DNA of 64,000 nucleotides, from positions 26,500 through 90,499 of the forward strand of contig JAHQIW010000898.1 of the NCBI GenBank assembly GCA_019055375.1, written 5' to 3'. Below, piece by piece: positions 1 through 12,079 of this stretch. The notes under the pieces are model-generated. The model was given only the letters and a program-made list of their open reading frames with translations, ran no database searches and was not told the DNA's origin. The stretch is from Parelaphostrongylus tenuis (taxonomy: Eukaryota; Nematoda; Chromadorea; Rhabditida; Metastrongylidae). Within the stretch, counting starts at the first letter, position 1. Every line of letters begins with the position of its first letter. A program made the position numbers and the translations under genes.

Positions 1-39
1 AGTTGTATTCATGCTATCATGGTAGATCACTCAGCACAC

Positions 40-2110
40 TTAATGAAACTTTACCACGTGGTTAAGTTTTGTAATATGAAAGAGAGGAAATTGGAGAGGG
101 AATTTCAGAACATGATTGAAAGAATAGTAATTGCTTCTCTTTGCTTAGAAAGTCTTTTCCGCGCTGCCTCTTCGTCTTTTTCCATTTGAACACCGAGAAA
201 ACGCGACAAATACATGAAAGATCCGAACACTTCGCTACGAGCCGCTGTGCAGAGCTGCTAGACCTGCTTTTTTCCCAAAAGATTTTGCAATCTACACTTC
301 AATTTTTAGAGATTCGAGAGTAACTGACCCAAAACATAAATTTGCACATTTGTTTGCTCGTGAAAGAATCATTGAAAAAAGGCGGAAGGCGAGTGAATAA
401 GCCTGTTAACAAGCTCGTCGTTGTCCTCATTTCTTTTTTCTTATCGGTTCCACTTTTTCATTCATTAATAGCGGGATGAATGGGTAATTTCTGCATTGGC
501 TATTGTCCGCCATTTGTATGCATGCAAACCGATTCAGAAAAACGAAATTGTGAACTTTAGTAAAAGTTACATGAAAGCGCCACCCTCAGTCTCCCTCATT
601 TTTCGTTTTTTCATAAATTCGACCCAATGTGCAAAATTCTTAGAAAAACATCTTTTGAAATGACAGTGGAACATCTAAATTTTTTCATATGAGTTCTATA
701 TCTATATAATTTCTTCAACATGGCTCCACTTCCATACTTCGCATATGCCAGCCTTTTTTTCTTATTCGTTTTCTCGCATTTATCCTCCATTTCTACATAA
801 GTCCCTACAAAATGTCGCACAAATGTTAGTTACATCAATGCCTTCCGGAATTATCTAATATCTGACCAGAGCTCTTGGATGTCCTCATAGTAACTTATTA
901 TTTGATAGATGAGATGGAAATAACATGTTTTGAGCCATTGAGGTCTAAGCGCTATACAGGTGCCTGTTTCATCCTAGCGGGACTCATCAGTAGCACCGTC
1001 CTCGGTTCAATCGATCCCTTGAGGCTATGCTCCTCTATGGAGGAAGCGACGTCGAGTAATAAGTCACCGCAAGCCAGATAGGTTGGGTAGGACGAAACAG
1101 GCACCAGTACAACACTTAGATCTTGATGGCTCAAAAAATTTTATATCCTTATCAGATTATTATTGTTTGAGCAAGGTCTATAAAAAGCGGTTGAGTTGAG
1201 ATGATCAGTATAGGGGAGTAGGTATGATAGGTGAGAGTTATTCATGGACAAACTGTGCAAAAATTTTTTTGATTTCAAAGAGATGGAAACTTTGACAGGT
1301 TCGTAATAAAAGCACCACTAAAAGCAATTTAGTGGGAAATATTTATGCTGTTTTTGTGAACATTTTTATTCGAATCTGCAATTCTCTTTGCTATTCCACG
1401 GGGAAGCGTTTATCTGTTTGTGGGGTGCTGTGATTCTTGCTTCAGTTTTTCACGCTCAATAAACAGAGGGCTCTCTTTCCGTTCAATTTTCAGATCAAAC
1501 TATTAAGTGAGACGCACTAGAGTCTTCAACTTGACTGCGGCCGATGTTTTTTGCTCGAATCATAGTCTCCGCCTTTATGAGCTCTCAGTATCCCTGTGAA
1601 GAACCGCTTAAAAAATCGTCTTCTCGTTGGTGACGAGAAAATTTGTATCGCCATTCGTGTTTACTGACAATTTGCTTTTTTTTTCCCTCATCCGATACGA
1701 ATTTTCAGTGAATGCCAATGGACATACTTTCAATTGGCTAATGAGCCACGACAAATGCTTCTAGTCATTCTGCTAACCAGTCAGCCAGTCAGCAATTTAG
1801 AAAGCCCGTCAGTTAGGCAACCAAACAGCCATTCTTTCTTACAAAAATACCATACATAGCAGAGTCTCGAGATTATTCTTTTTTCGACACTTCCGTTTTC
1901 ATGGATGTCATTCAATTGACATGCTATCGACCTTCCATACAAATTTTCCTTTGAATTCCTTACTTTTCGTTAGCTTAATGGTCCCATACTTTTTCTAATG
2001 TTCCTCGCTCTCCTCGAATACCAGTAGTCCTTCTCCACTTTTGTGCTTTCGGATAGGCCGTCCTTCGTTATTTCTATAATGCTTTGGTGCAAATAATAAA
2101 CACTTTCCTG
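40..2110. repeat. Diverged duplicated segment, copy 1
   Basis: This stretch matches 12,080-13,760 in the same order and orientation at many short islands: around 60-130 versus 12,100-12,170, 430-530 versus 12,430-12,540, 640-740 versus 12,710-12,800, and 1,590-2,060 versus 13,320-13,730. The match is mosaic with many indels, so it is an old duplication or two copies of a long dispersed repeat. No convincing coding exon is shared. Copy 1 is interrupted by the MITE-like element at 926-1,140. Edges are approximate. Confidence 0.6.
926..1140. mobile_element. MITE-like element with about 50-bp terminal inverted repeats
   Basis: The left end (TTTTGAGCCATTGAGGTCTA, then a GGTGCCTGTTTC block) is the reverse complement, with a few mismatches, of the right end (GAAACAGGCACC block, then GATGGCTCAAAA). 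Total length is about 210 bp with no coding capacity, as in non-autonomous DNA transposons. The internal CGGGACTCATCAGTAGCACC block recurs at about 43,510, so it is a family. It sits inside a duplicated segment whose second copy lacks it, marking an insertion after the duplication. Confidence 0.7.
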
Positions 2111-3441
2111 CATGTTGCTGAATGGCATTAATTTTCATCTCACTAGCCATCAAATTTTTTACTCAACTGGAAGTGGTCAATGAATAGCTCGTGGACAAAC
2201 ATAGTGATCTGTACAAGGAGTGTTCTACAAGCATTTCTTGTTTAATCCCGGCTCACATAATGTGTGGCCCTTGACTCACATAGGACTCTTACCACCATGG
2301 AGGAGATCTACGAGTTTATCTCGCGCCTGTCATATCATATATAATTATTCGTAGTATCGTACTGGGAGCATTTCGAACGAGTTAATGACGGCCTGACTCA
2401 TTTTCATTTACATTAGCTGTCATGACGATTTTCTGTGTGCATCCCAACACTTCTTGTATCAGATTCGTTTCCTCTTATTTATCATCCACAATGGTCTTCC
2501 ACCATTTTGTATGGTGTTTCTGAACTAGAAGATTGTCAAGCAAGGGCAGCCGATTGCTTCAAAAGTGTTGGCTATGAGATCGACTTCACTTTTTTAGTAC
2601 TATATTTTCTTCTAGTGATCTTTTGGGAAAACGCTAACGGTTGGTCACAAAGGTAGGATATTGAACTCTACTGCAGTATTTTCAAAAAACGTGTCACTAG
2701 AGAACAAATTACCCTTTTGTGTTTTCTAAAAAACTCTTGCGAGGATGGCATATCTTCTTTGAAATCGATTTCTGACATTTTGGCAGCTTCGCCATCCTCA
2801 GACCCTACACATTTTACACTTTACCATATCTAAGTATTCAGTAATTCAGGTTTGATTAAACTAATCTTTCGTAATACATGAGGTGATGAATGCATAAGCG
2901 AAGCGATCAGACACTTTGTACGATGATTACCGATGGAAAGTCGAAGAGTTGCACAGTGTTCTAAGGGTACAGGACGGATTGGCATAAAAGTAACGATTTT
3001 GAGGGGTAGTGTGAATCCGGGGCACGAGTCAAAAGCATTGGCTCGGAAAACTCTTAAGAATCTTGGTTAAATTCCAGAAGTTCAAGTATGATTAGGTGAG
3101 GAAGGTGCCTAGATATCACGGAAAATGTGACACTGCTTTAGATTGACTTTCTGGTTAGAACGAAGCTCTTTATTCGTAGTCTATGACAGCGCACTAATTC
3201 TTACTCATACAAGTAGTTAAACGACGAATATCATACAGCAGATTGTTTCAATCGATTTTTTGAACTAGATTTTCACTAGTTACAGAAAGCATTAATGGAA
3301 TAATTAGATACGGTATATAGCAAACCTCCCAACGGAGCTTTGCTATCTTTCCCGGAATTACACGGTAATTTAGGCAACGCAGATGGTCCATGACCTTGAA
3401 GAGCAAGCGGTATCGCAGAGGTTTGAGGATTATAGACAGAA
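2111..3441. other. Intergenic, no gene seen
   Basis: AT-rich sequence with stops in all frames. The short frame at 2,435-2,656 has no recognisable motif and no splice context that links it to anything. No repeat family was recognised. Confidence 0.5.
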
Positions 3442-4068
3442 ATGGTCCTAGTGGTGAGGGCGGCACCGGGCCGCCGCCAACCTCAACAGTCAGTTCGATC
3501 GCCGGACATCATCCGAACAGTCGTTTGGCTTCATCCGGACCACCTCACCTCAAATCGTAATCGATCCAGCATTGCTCTCTCCACACAGTTTCGTTGTCGT
3601 GTATCTAATTGCTATCATAAGGTTGTGTCCATAGCGGAGCAAACTCTCTTAGGCTATGCTCGGCCCACCACCGCGGTTAAGGGATTCTGCCCATATATGA
3701 TCAGTAGTTACCCCACTGTAACACACTATATATTCACCCACTGTATCCATCCGTTGGCTTGTTATTCCGGGGCGAGCATAACAACTCAAACGTGCTCCGC
3801 CGCCTAGTCATGCTCCGTCAGTTACAATAAGTTCGTCACTTGCAATAACGTCGTCATTTACAATAATATCATCACTTACAATAATACCGTCAGCTACAAC
3901 ACTGTGATTCTTCCAGCTTGCGTTGAGTGTGAACAGTTTGACGTCGATTTTTCTATCACCGAGAAACTGACTGAACCGAAAGGCACCGTACTATTACTGA
4001 GGCTCAAAGGCCGAAACATGTGCTTGGCACTTTATAATAGATACAACAAACCATCAGACTACGCATAA
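3442..4068 (+). other. Long frame broken by a single TAG; unrecognised
   Basis: From ATG 3,442 the frame is open for 121 codons to TAG at 3,805-3,807, then stays open for another 86 codons to TAA at 4,066-4,068. That is 627 nt with one internal stop, unusual in this AT-rich window. The first part is GC-richer than its surroundings; the second holds the 18-bp tandem repeat (3,817-3,906) and ends in sequence like the foldback family (GGCCGAAACATGTG at about 4,010). No domain is recognised. It could be a decayed retroelement frame or chance; I do not assign a function. Confidence 0.25.
3817..3906 (+). repeat. 18-bp tandem repeat, about five copies
   Basis: Five consecutive 18-bp units start at 3,817, 3,835, 3,853, 3,871 and 3,889; the first reads GTCAGTTACAATAAGTTC. 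Units differ at a few positions and the last is the most diverged. The period is a multiple of three, so the frame at 3,808-4,065 reads a repeated hexapeptide of the type V-x-Y-N-N-x. Confidence 0.85.
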
Positions 4069-4149
4069 ATCGCGTGAAAACTCAGTTCGTGAAAAATCAA
4101 AGGTGCAATGATGAAAATATCAGACTGGATGGATCTTTGATGCGGAGAC

Positions 4150-4850
4150 CTCCTCGTACGTGTACCTTGGTCCTTCATTGAATATGGAAAAAAACATGAA
4201 GGAGAAACTTGACAGAAGAAGGAAGGCATCGTGGGCTGCATTCGCGCCTCTCAAAGAAGCCACCGGCCAATTAAGGGACTCCAAATTACGCGCTAACCTA
4301 TTTGATTCAACAGTCCTCGCAGCACTCTGTTATGCAGCGGAGACGTGGGCTGATACTTCGGCCACGTCAACATTACTGCGAACAACCCACTGAGCGTTTG
4401 AACGATGTCTTCTGCAAATCAGTTAGCACTCACAACACCTAGCCGGCTTGCGCAGCTCAGATCTCAGAAATTTATCTCATCTTCGTGATCCAGAAAAATT
4501 CACATCGATAGCGAAGCACAGATGGGCCGGTCTAGTAAGAAGATCAGGCGACAGATGGACGAAGCGAATTATAGAATGGACGTCACGAGAATTCACTCGT
4601 CCCCGAGGACTACACATACACGTTGGGCGGTTGTATTCACTAGAAGATTTAAATAGCTGTATTTATATCTATATTCGCATCAGCTGTATTCGTACCTTCC
4701 GATATTCTACAGATCATGGTATGAAAGTCGCGCCAGTGGACATGCTCGAACGAAACCACCGCCATGGACGACAATCGCGAGAACACGAGACGAATGGAAG
4801 ATGTGCTGGGGTCCGCACAATTCGTGAGACTGTTCAGGTTTCCAAGTAAG
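4150..4850 (+). mobile_element. RTE-like LINE fragment, C-terminal part (broken)
   Basis: Frame 4,160-4,393 reads a conserved post-RT region with FDSTVLAALCYAAETWADT, closely parallel to FDSTIIPALTYAAETWSL in the larger LINE copy at 24,066-24,120. After a frameshift, 4,448-4,620 continues with SSDLRNLSHLRDPEKF, AKHRWAGLVRR and a WTKRIIEWTSREF segment. A tail segment (ATGTGCTGGGGTCC) lies at 4,800. The endonuclease and the RT catalytic core are absent, so this is a 5'-truncated dead copy. It belongs to a different subfamily from the 22.6-kb copy. Confidence 0.85.
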
Positions 4851-5815
4851 TAGCGAAGACGGACTGTCCAAGTTTCCAAGTAATTAACAAACCTCGTAAA
4901 ATGCTTAAAATATACTGTGAGGATATTTGGCTCAGAAGCACTCGTCTAAGTTTCTTCTCCGTGTGGGCTCCGATTTTGCTAATTTCTACTGATTTTCCAA
5001 ACAGATAGTCAAATTACACAAATCCCAAATAATTCGAATGCTCGCGTTAATTTTTTCTTCCTTCTAGACATCTTCTGTTTTTTAGCGTGTCAGCATTTCT
5101 AAGCGTTTTATATTACATATAACGAGTGGCGGGCGAGTGCAATAGATTACGTGATGCTTTGCACTGAGCAAGTACTAACGCTTGGGCTCACCAAGCCGTG
5201 CAATCCTTCAGGATCATCATATTGGTACCAAGATTGTCTGTGAGGATAGAAGCAGAGACTCGGCGTTATCAATTGGTAGGCCACATATGTTTTGCATTCA
5301 AGCCCTTCAAAAATGTTAGAGTTGAAGTTAAATGCACTACGAATTTTTTCAGAGATTGATAAAAGCTGAAATCTACTTTGTCATCTCTAAAGGTAAGATT
5401 TGTTATTATTATAGTGAATTTAATTCAAAATGGAAGCGCTTTAGTCACCTTCGTCGTCAGGGCACAGATAAAACCACGACTGTTCAAACATGGAGAATCG
5501 ATTGTGTGACAATATTGAATAATTTTTGAAATTAAAAAGCTTTACCAGTGCTCTTCACTTCGATAACTGAGGCATGTGAAATTTCTCATCTCATTTCCGT
5601 TGAGTAGTGCTTATCCTTAATGAGAATCAAAGTGAATCAACCACTTCACGACATCAATTCCTCGTCTCTTTAACGAATCACAATCATTGCATCTACAGAC
5701 AATATTTTTTATCGTTAAATAACGTGAAAAATCTAATCAATAAAATTTTGTCAGTCACTAACTTTGACTAGAGAGTTTTGATGCTCTCAAATGATTCTAT
5801 GTTGCATCTTTCACT
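4851..5815. other. Intergenic, no gene seen
   Basis: AT-rich sequence without a coding signature. The frame at 5,332-5,529 has no recognisable motif and no matching neighbour exon. Confidence 0.45.
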
Positions 5816-6390
5816 TTGGGTATTTTCCTAAGACCACAGCTAAGTTTCAATATGCCAAATAATCATTTTTGAGCAGCACATGTCATGTGGTCTGTTAAAA
5901 TGGGCTGCCTTATAAAGCCCGATACACGTGTTTAGACCCTGTGTTCTCGTCAGTCGGGTAGTTACCCCTTCGTCTTTTGCCAATCCTGTGTGGGTGCTTC
6001 AGTATCCACACTAACTCAGTCCATTTTAACAGACCACATGACATGCGTGGCTCAAAAATGATTATTTGGCATGTTGAAATTTGAGCTGTGATCTTCAGAA
6101 AACACTTGAAACAATAGACATGATTTATTAAAAAACTATCCAAGGGCAATCGAGTGTACAACACTCTGCGTACGGTGATAATTTCACCGGATATAGAGTG
6201 TAAAACGTCCGTCGTCGCTAACTCTTAATGTGGGGACCGGAGCATCCACACAGGATTGGCAAAAGACGAAAAGATAACTGCGCGACTGACGAGACCGCAA
6301 GGTCGTAATACGTGTGTCGGGTTCTATAAGTCAGCCCATTTTAACAGACCACATGAAATGCGTGGCTCAAAAATGAACCAGTGTTAAATA
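5815..6390. mobile_element. Foldback/TIR element, rearranged copy
   Basis: The block TGCCAAATAATCATTTTTGAG, then TGTCATGTGGTCTGTTAAAA (about 5,850-5,905), recurs inverted at about 6,018-6,075, and its outer part recurs again at 6,330-6,376. Between the arms are the family signatures GATACACGTGTTT and CTTCGTCTTTTGCCAATCC, and their inverted forms. There is no coding frame. The layout suggests one element nested in, or rearranged with, a second of the same family. Confidence 0.75.
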
Positions 6391-6639
6391 GAATAAGCTT
6401 CAACTGTTCACAGATTAGCAAACAGAGTGATGGGAATCATAATTTTGAGTTTTATTTGCTATTTGAATTTTAAAAACAAAGGTGAGGGAATGGCAGAACG
6501 AGGGTTTTTGGTGATGTGGAGACAAATGCGCTGAGACCTCGAAAAGGATAATCGCAAGTTGAAGCCGCCTCAGTTACACCGCATCTCTCGTATCTCAACA
6601 CTGTTGTGATTGGCACTTCGGCACTTTAATATTCGTATT

Positions 6640-6885
6640 CACAGTGCTTCTTTTTTCACGTTGAGGATACCATACTTCTAACATTCGGCCGTTTGCTCTT
6701 CTTCTTTTTGAACGTCGTAGAATACTGGTTGAGCGCGTCTCTTTGCAATCTCGAGGACAGCCTGGCTGTTGCGATCCAAAAGACGTTCGTTGCTGACTCC
6801 TGGAGAGTCATGGAGGTTCAGAGTTTAGCCCCACGAGCGCCACGACGAGCATCACAGCCACTCGGCAGCTGCGCTTCGTTCCGAG
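6640..6885. repeat. Dispersed repeat, copy 1 (second at 42,190-42,355)
   Basis: Shared blocks in the same order as 42,190-42,355 include CAATCTCGAGGA, the ACGTTCGTTG/GCGTTCGTTG region and GATGAGCATCAC/ACGAGCATCACA followed by CACTCGGC. The family is unidentified. A 67-codon plus-strand frame lies across it but is not shared with the second copy. Confidence 0.55.
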
Positions 6886-6934
6886 TGTTCATTTAGACCA
6901 TGTTCAAACTCAGTTTACCAATAGTTATTTTCGA

Positions 6935-7065
6935 ACCATGAATGTGGTCTGTTACGGGCACTTCTACAGCGCGATACATGTGTTTCCACCTTGCAGCATC
7001 GTCAGTTGCATGGTGCCTTTCCTGTTAGCCCTTCCCTCTTGGGAGAGAACTCCCCTCACAGGTTG
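6935..7065. mobile_element. Foldback/TIR family, solo-arm fragment
   Basis: Contains ATGTGGTCTGTTA, GCGATACATGTGTTTCCACC and a CGTCAGTTG block in the arm order of the 5.8- and 37.2-kb elements. No opposite arm was seen nearby, so this is a truncated copy. Confidence 0.6.
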
Positions 7066-10000
7066 TGATTATTTTTGACAAACTCGTTCTAAACGTCTCT
7101 GTTTGATCTCCACGTCTTCATTTGTTCACTGAATTTTAATCAAAATATTTTCAGTAAGAGATTTTAGTTAGCAAGATACAGGTAAGTTCTTTAGTCAGAT
7201 GAATTATAAAATAACTCATAACTTGCCATCTAGATTACATTATCGCATTGGAATCGGTCCTTATTTGAACCAGCTTAACTGATTTTCTGAGATCATCGGT
7301 CTAGCTTTGCGTATAAAATGGTAAACACGGTTCTCAAAAGGCTCAAAAGACAGAGACAATAGTTTTCAGAAGCCAATATTACCGTACTGTGCCCACTATA
7401 GTTGTGTACGTGCGGTGTGGATGATTCAACGACTGAACGGACGAAGACAGCGATGAAGCACTCAAGAAGTTGTTGAAATAGGCTGAGCTTCAGCAAAAGA
7501 CGAAATACTTTATATAATTTACAAGAGCAGCCGTTCTTACAAATCCAATAAAATAATAACCATGAATAACTGGACTGCTATCGAACGTTGTAGACGAATG
7601 TGAGCGCACCTTCTGATCAATGTCTCGACGCTATCATATCTGTAATATCCTCGCTAGAGCTTCTCCTATAAAATATCCAATTAGCTTCAGCTTTGCTTGT
7701 TATATGTTCGACTTGATAAATACTTTTAGCTATGAAAACCATATAAAAGCATTACACTCTTTCTGAAAAGAACTTGAGAATAACAAAGATAAGGTTGAAC
7801 GAAAAATTGCATCAACTTTGAAGGTTATGTTTTTTTTCTGAAAGATAATCTGTCAGAACTTTCATTCAACTTCATTGTTGCAGAATATACCATAGGATAA
7901 ACTTGTGGATGAACCTCTTATAAGTTATAGCTTTCTTCTTGATTTTATATTTTTTTTCAATACGGTTCATTTAAACAACAGTTCAGTAGTCATATGAATT
8001 CGTAAGAATGATTTAACACTTATAATAAATTTCCAACGACATTAATTATGTACAGAGATGTGTTTCACACGAGCAGAAAAAGGACGTCAAAAGTATAAAA
8101 ATACCGAGTAAAAAGAGATTTTGAGACACTTGTCGTGACGTAACTTTACTTCCTCTTTAGTCAGCAGCATTTATTTACGTAAAGTGGCATTCCCTGTGGC
8201 AAGATGTGCTCTATTTAACCGTTTAAGTTGTTTGTTGCTATATTTCCATTTGTCTGAGAAAAAATTCTGCTAAACGTTCTTATATTTGAACGAGGTTCAT
8301 CAAGATAAATTCGTAGACTTGTTATGAAAATCATTTTCAAACAAATACTTATTCAAATGCGCCGTCTAAATATTTACTTACATTTACTGAAATGTTTATC
8401 ACTGAATCTCTGCGATTTGTTCTGGAAAGTACGCTACGTACAGGAATAAGACTGCTTGTTGACTCTCATTACCTTAGTATAAGTACTATAATTTTACAAA
8501 TTAACAAAGTTTGCAGTGTAGCTGATAAATTAGGTTTCGGCTAAGGGATTTTTCAGATTACGTATTTTGACAATAGGGTAAATTAGCAAAATATTGAAAT
8601 AATGTGAAGCAGAGTATAACAGTAATTGCAATAACAACAAAATAGGGCAGAACAAAAGTTTGAACTTTGCAGCACTATGCACTTCGTTCTCAATTTTTTT
8701 TTACCTTACATAATACTTTATTTATTTGACGAGTTTAGTCATATAAGAGCTACTATTACAGTACTCGCAATTGTACTTGAGCTTTTTATGACAGATTCGT
8801 AGTTTCTGGTCTTCTGTTTCTCCTTCTCTGACTTCTTACATCGCACACAAGCCACCAGTTTTCAATTTTCCAATCTTCAGTTGCATCAAAATCGTGCTCT
8901 CTCTGTCTCTTCAAGTGTCCATCGTCATCCATCATGATATTCACACGTTTTGCTGCCAGTGGAAGCCAATAGCGAAACGCGATTAGAAAAAGGTCCTGGT
9001 TGAATAGTCTACGGCTTTGGAGGATAAAAGGAGAAAGCATTCAGCATTGATCAATCCTTATGCGCCATACATTCGACCCCATTAGTGGCATCATTGAGGC
9101 GATCGAATGCAAATTTTTCTTGTACAACGTCTTGCTCATTAGCTCACTGATATATCAAGCCTGTAGCAGAGGCAGTTCAGTGGTTATACTGAATTGTTAA
9201 AGTTACTAAGGCCATGTGGGGCTTTTATCAGCTACTTCTGTGCTGAACTCCTTGTCCTGGACTATCGTTTACCTTTATAGTAGCAGTACAACAATAGCAA
9301 TGGGTTATACAGGAGGTTACAATTAGCGTAGACAACAGAAGAGGAAGTCGTAGAGCTAGTCGAAGAAGAAGAAAGTCGAAGTGGAAGCTTCTAATTACCC
9401 TTTGATCATTTATATACAATTCACCAAAGGGCAAGTTTAAGGTTAGAGTAAAACAAAGGCAAAGCTAAGGTTGGAGACTCCAGAATAAGATTAGAGAGCA
9501 TACGTTCACAATTAGGTCACGTCAAAAGGTCAAATACCAAAATAAGCTGGATAGCGCGACTAATTCAAAGGACAAAGAGAGGTCATTTATGTCACGGTAG
9601 TCACGAGACTGTTAGAGCGCTTACTGAAAACGCTCCAAAGTGTATTGAAAGTTCGGCAGTCTTTCGATGCATGTACATAGACTTACGAAATTAGAATATA
9701 CGGATTACGTGTAACAATATGGATAAGTGACTTCCCCTTCAGAAAGAGTAGACGACCTTCGTTATATTATGGATAATGTTGTCTACAAAGCCAGTGTTTT
9801 CGTCCTCCCACAAACGTCCGGAACCTATTGATGGAGTATGAGTAGAGAAGCTTACCTAGCTTAGAGCGCGGGATTGAACTGAAGATGTATACATTCCTGC
9901 CTACTTTTGAACGCTGTTCTTCACTCCCTCACCTAAGGCCGTAAGTGACCAAGTTCCATTGCGTCCGTTATATCCCATAACCCACCAACAAAGTGGTTAC

Positions 10001-11210
10001 GTCCATCATTAGCGTCGTTGTGTTATCGAAACAATGATGCTTGCACCTACCAAGCGACGCTAGCGAACCAATATGATGAGCGCTACTTTCAGTTATCCGC
10101 TAATGAAATGAGGACTGCATTTCATGTTTTTCTTCCAGTTTTCTCATTTTTGGTATGATTGGGTTCATTACGAATTAAGCGAAATTAACAAAAATCAATA
10201 GCCGAAAAGCTCATAGAAGAACACTCTTGCTTCAAAGAATTTTTGAAACCAAAAATGGGGCTGATTTGTTGACTCATAGTGCACCAAGAATTTTTCCTTC
10301 GGAATCTTGTTCATAAATCGCTGACATTTTTACTGAACACGCCTGCTATAGTGCTACCCTTTTAGACCTATAAATCCATTCACGAATTGAATAAATAAAT
10401 AAATAAATCCATGAATGTGAGTAATGTGAATGAAGAAGTAATGAATCATAATAGGAACATTTATTCAGCTAAATAGTCAGTAGTTAGTAATGTTGTTACT
10501 TTCGTTACAATTGCTTCTGCTTTTGTTCATAGCTTGTTCCCATTAACCGTTGAGTCAAATTAATAGTAACCAGTAAAGACTTCATTCATGTTAGTCTCGT
10601 ATCGGAGCCTTTCATTTATCGCCTATAGTCCACAGGACATTAGAGGTATCGCACTTTTTGTTTAGAGTGCTTCATAATTCTTGTTATTTTTGCAGATAAC
10701 TAGCCACGGGTGTATGCAATGCTGCGACTGAAAAACGTTTCCTCTTAGCCGAACTTCTTGACGAATTGTCAATATATCTTTCTGCTATTGATCCCAATTG
10801 AAGCCAAGAATAAAATTTCCACAGTCACGATGAAAAAGGAAGAGCATTAAGAAGGATTAGTGGCGCAATATTCAAGACTCATAGGAGTACTTTTGCCAGC
10901 CGTACTAGAAGATTTATGAACTTTGTCTCTGATTTTTCTCTGGAATCCACGATGTCATGGTCCGGTGCCGTTCTCAATATATCTTTATCCACTTTGTTTC
11001 ACATTGGATATACGACGCTACGAAAAAAAATTTTGTGCATATTGAAACCTTTCGTGGCTTTCACAGTAACTCAACCGCGCCACTTACGGTACGTAGAATA
11101 CGATAACTTGCTTACTATATGCACACTTCTAAACACGTACGACTGATGCTTCAACCGTATTTCAAGATTAGCCCTAGATATGTGTAACAGCACCATAATC
11201 GGCTTTAATA
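7066..11210. other. Intergenic, no gene seen
   Basis: AT-rich with no exon chain found on either strand. The minus-strand frame 8,786-9,040 is charged and free of stops for 84 codons but has no recognised motif or partner exon. A short AAAT-type microsatellite lies at about 10,390-10,410. A block near 9,065 (CATTCGACCCCATT) resembles one at 16,865, suggesting another low-copy repeat. Confidence 0.4.
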
Positions 11211-11214
11211 AGAC

Positions 11215-11765
11215 CTCGCTCGAAAACAATAAAGTCTGACAATGTATTTTGAGCTTTTCATGAGGTTTCTTAAGGACACTTACACAGTGCAAGACACGTG
11301 TTTCGGCCTCATAGCCCAGTTAGATGCGTGGTGCCTTCTCGTTCACTCAGTTCCTCAGGGATCTACTACTATATGAAGTAATCGACGGCGAACACTCGAC
11401 GCATGGTGAAACAATCACTGTGGCGTTGGTTCAGAATGTTGAGTGTGATTGATTGTTGATTGCATGGAGTTTGGCTGTTACGTGGGCATACTGCAATGTT
11501 TACACATGCCCAAGTAAACAGCCATATGCCATGCAATCAACAATAATCACACTCAACACTCTGAACGAGCGCCAAGGTGATTGCTTCACCGTATGTCGAG
11601 TGTAAAAGTTCGTCGTCCATTTCTATATATAGGAGAAGATCTCCGAAGAACTGACTGATCGAAGAGGCAACATGCAGCTGGCGAAGCTGTAAGGCCAAAA
11701 TCAGTGTCTTGCACAGTGTGAGTGTCGTCAAGAGACCTCGTGAAAGGTGCAAAATGCCTTTAGCT
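11215..11765. mobile_element. Large palindromic foldback element
   Basis: About 550 bp folding on itself around 11,495. The left arm (for example GACACTTACACAGTGCAAGA at 11,275) is the imperfect reverse complement of the right arm (TCTTGCACAGTGTGAGTGTC at 11,708). The centre pairs TTGATTGCATGGAGTTTGGC with GCCATATGCCATGCAATCAA. Arms contain the ACACGTGTTTCGGCC block of the foldback family. No coding frame is supported. Confidence 0.8.
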
Positions 11766-12079
11766 CATATTTCAAGATGATCATGTCGGTCATAACCCCG
11801 TGGTCGACAAATTGATGCGTTGCGTGAATAAGAGATTGATTAACAATAGTCGTTTTCTTATTTATCCTTTTCAATGTTTCAAGTGAATATAAACTCATAA
11901 AATTATGAAAAACGAATAAGTACGAAAATTTGAGGCGACAATGATGTTATTTCTGCTTTCACTACATCTGACTGGATTAATTACTGTTGGAGCAGAGTGA
12001 TAGTTGTGCAGCTCACTCCCATCATGAGAAAATGCGACAGATTGACGGGATATTTAACGATGTCCCTTCATTGGCATCA

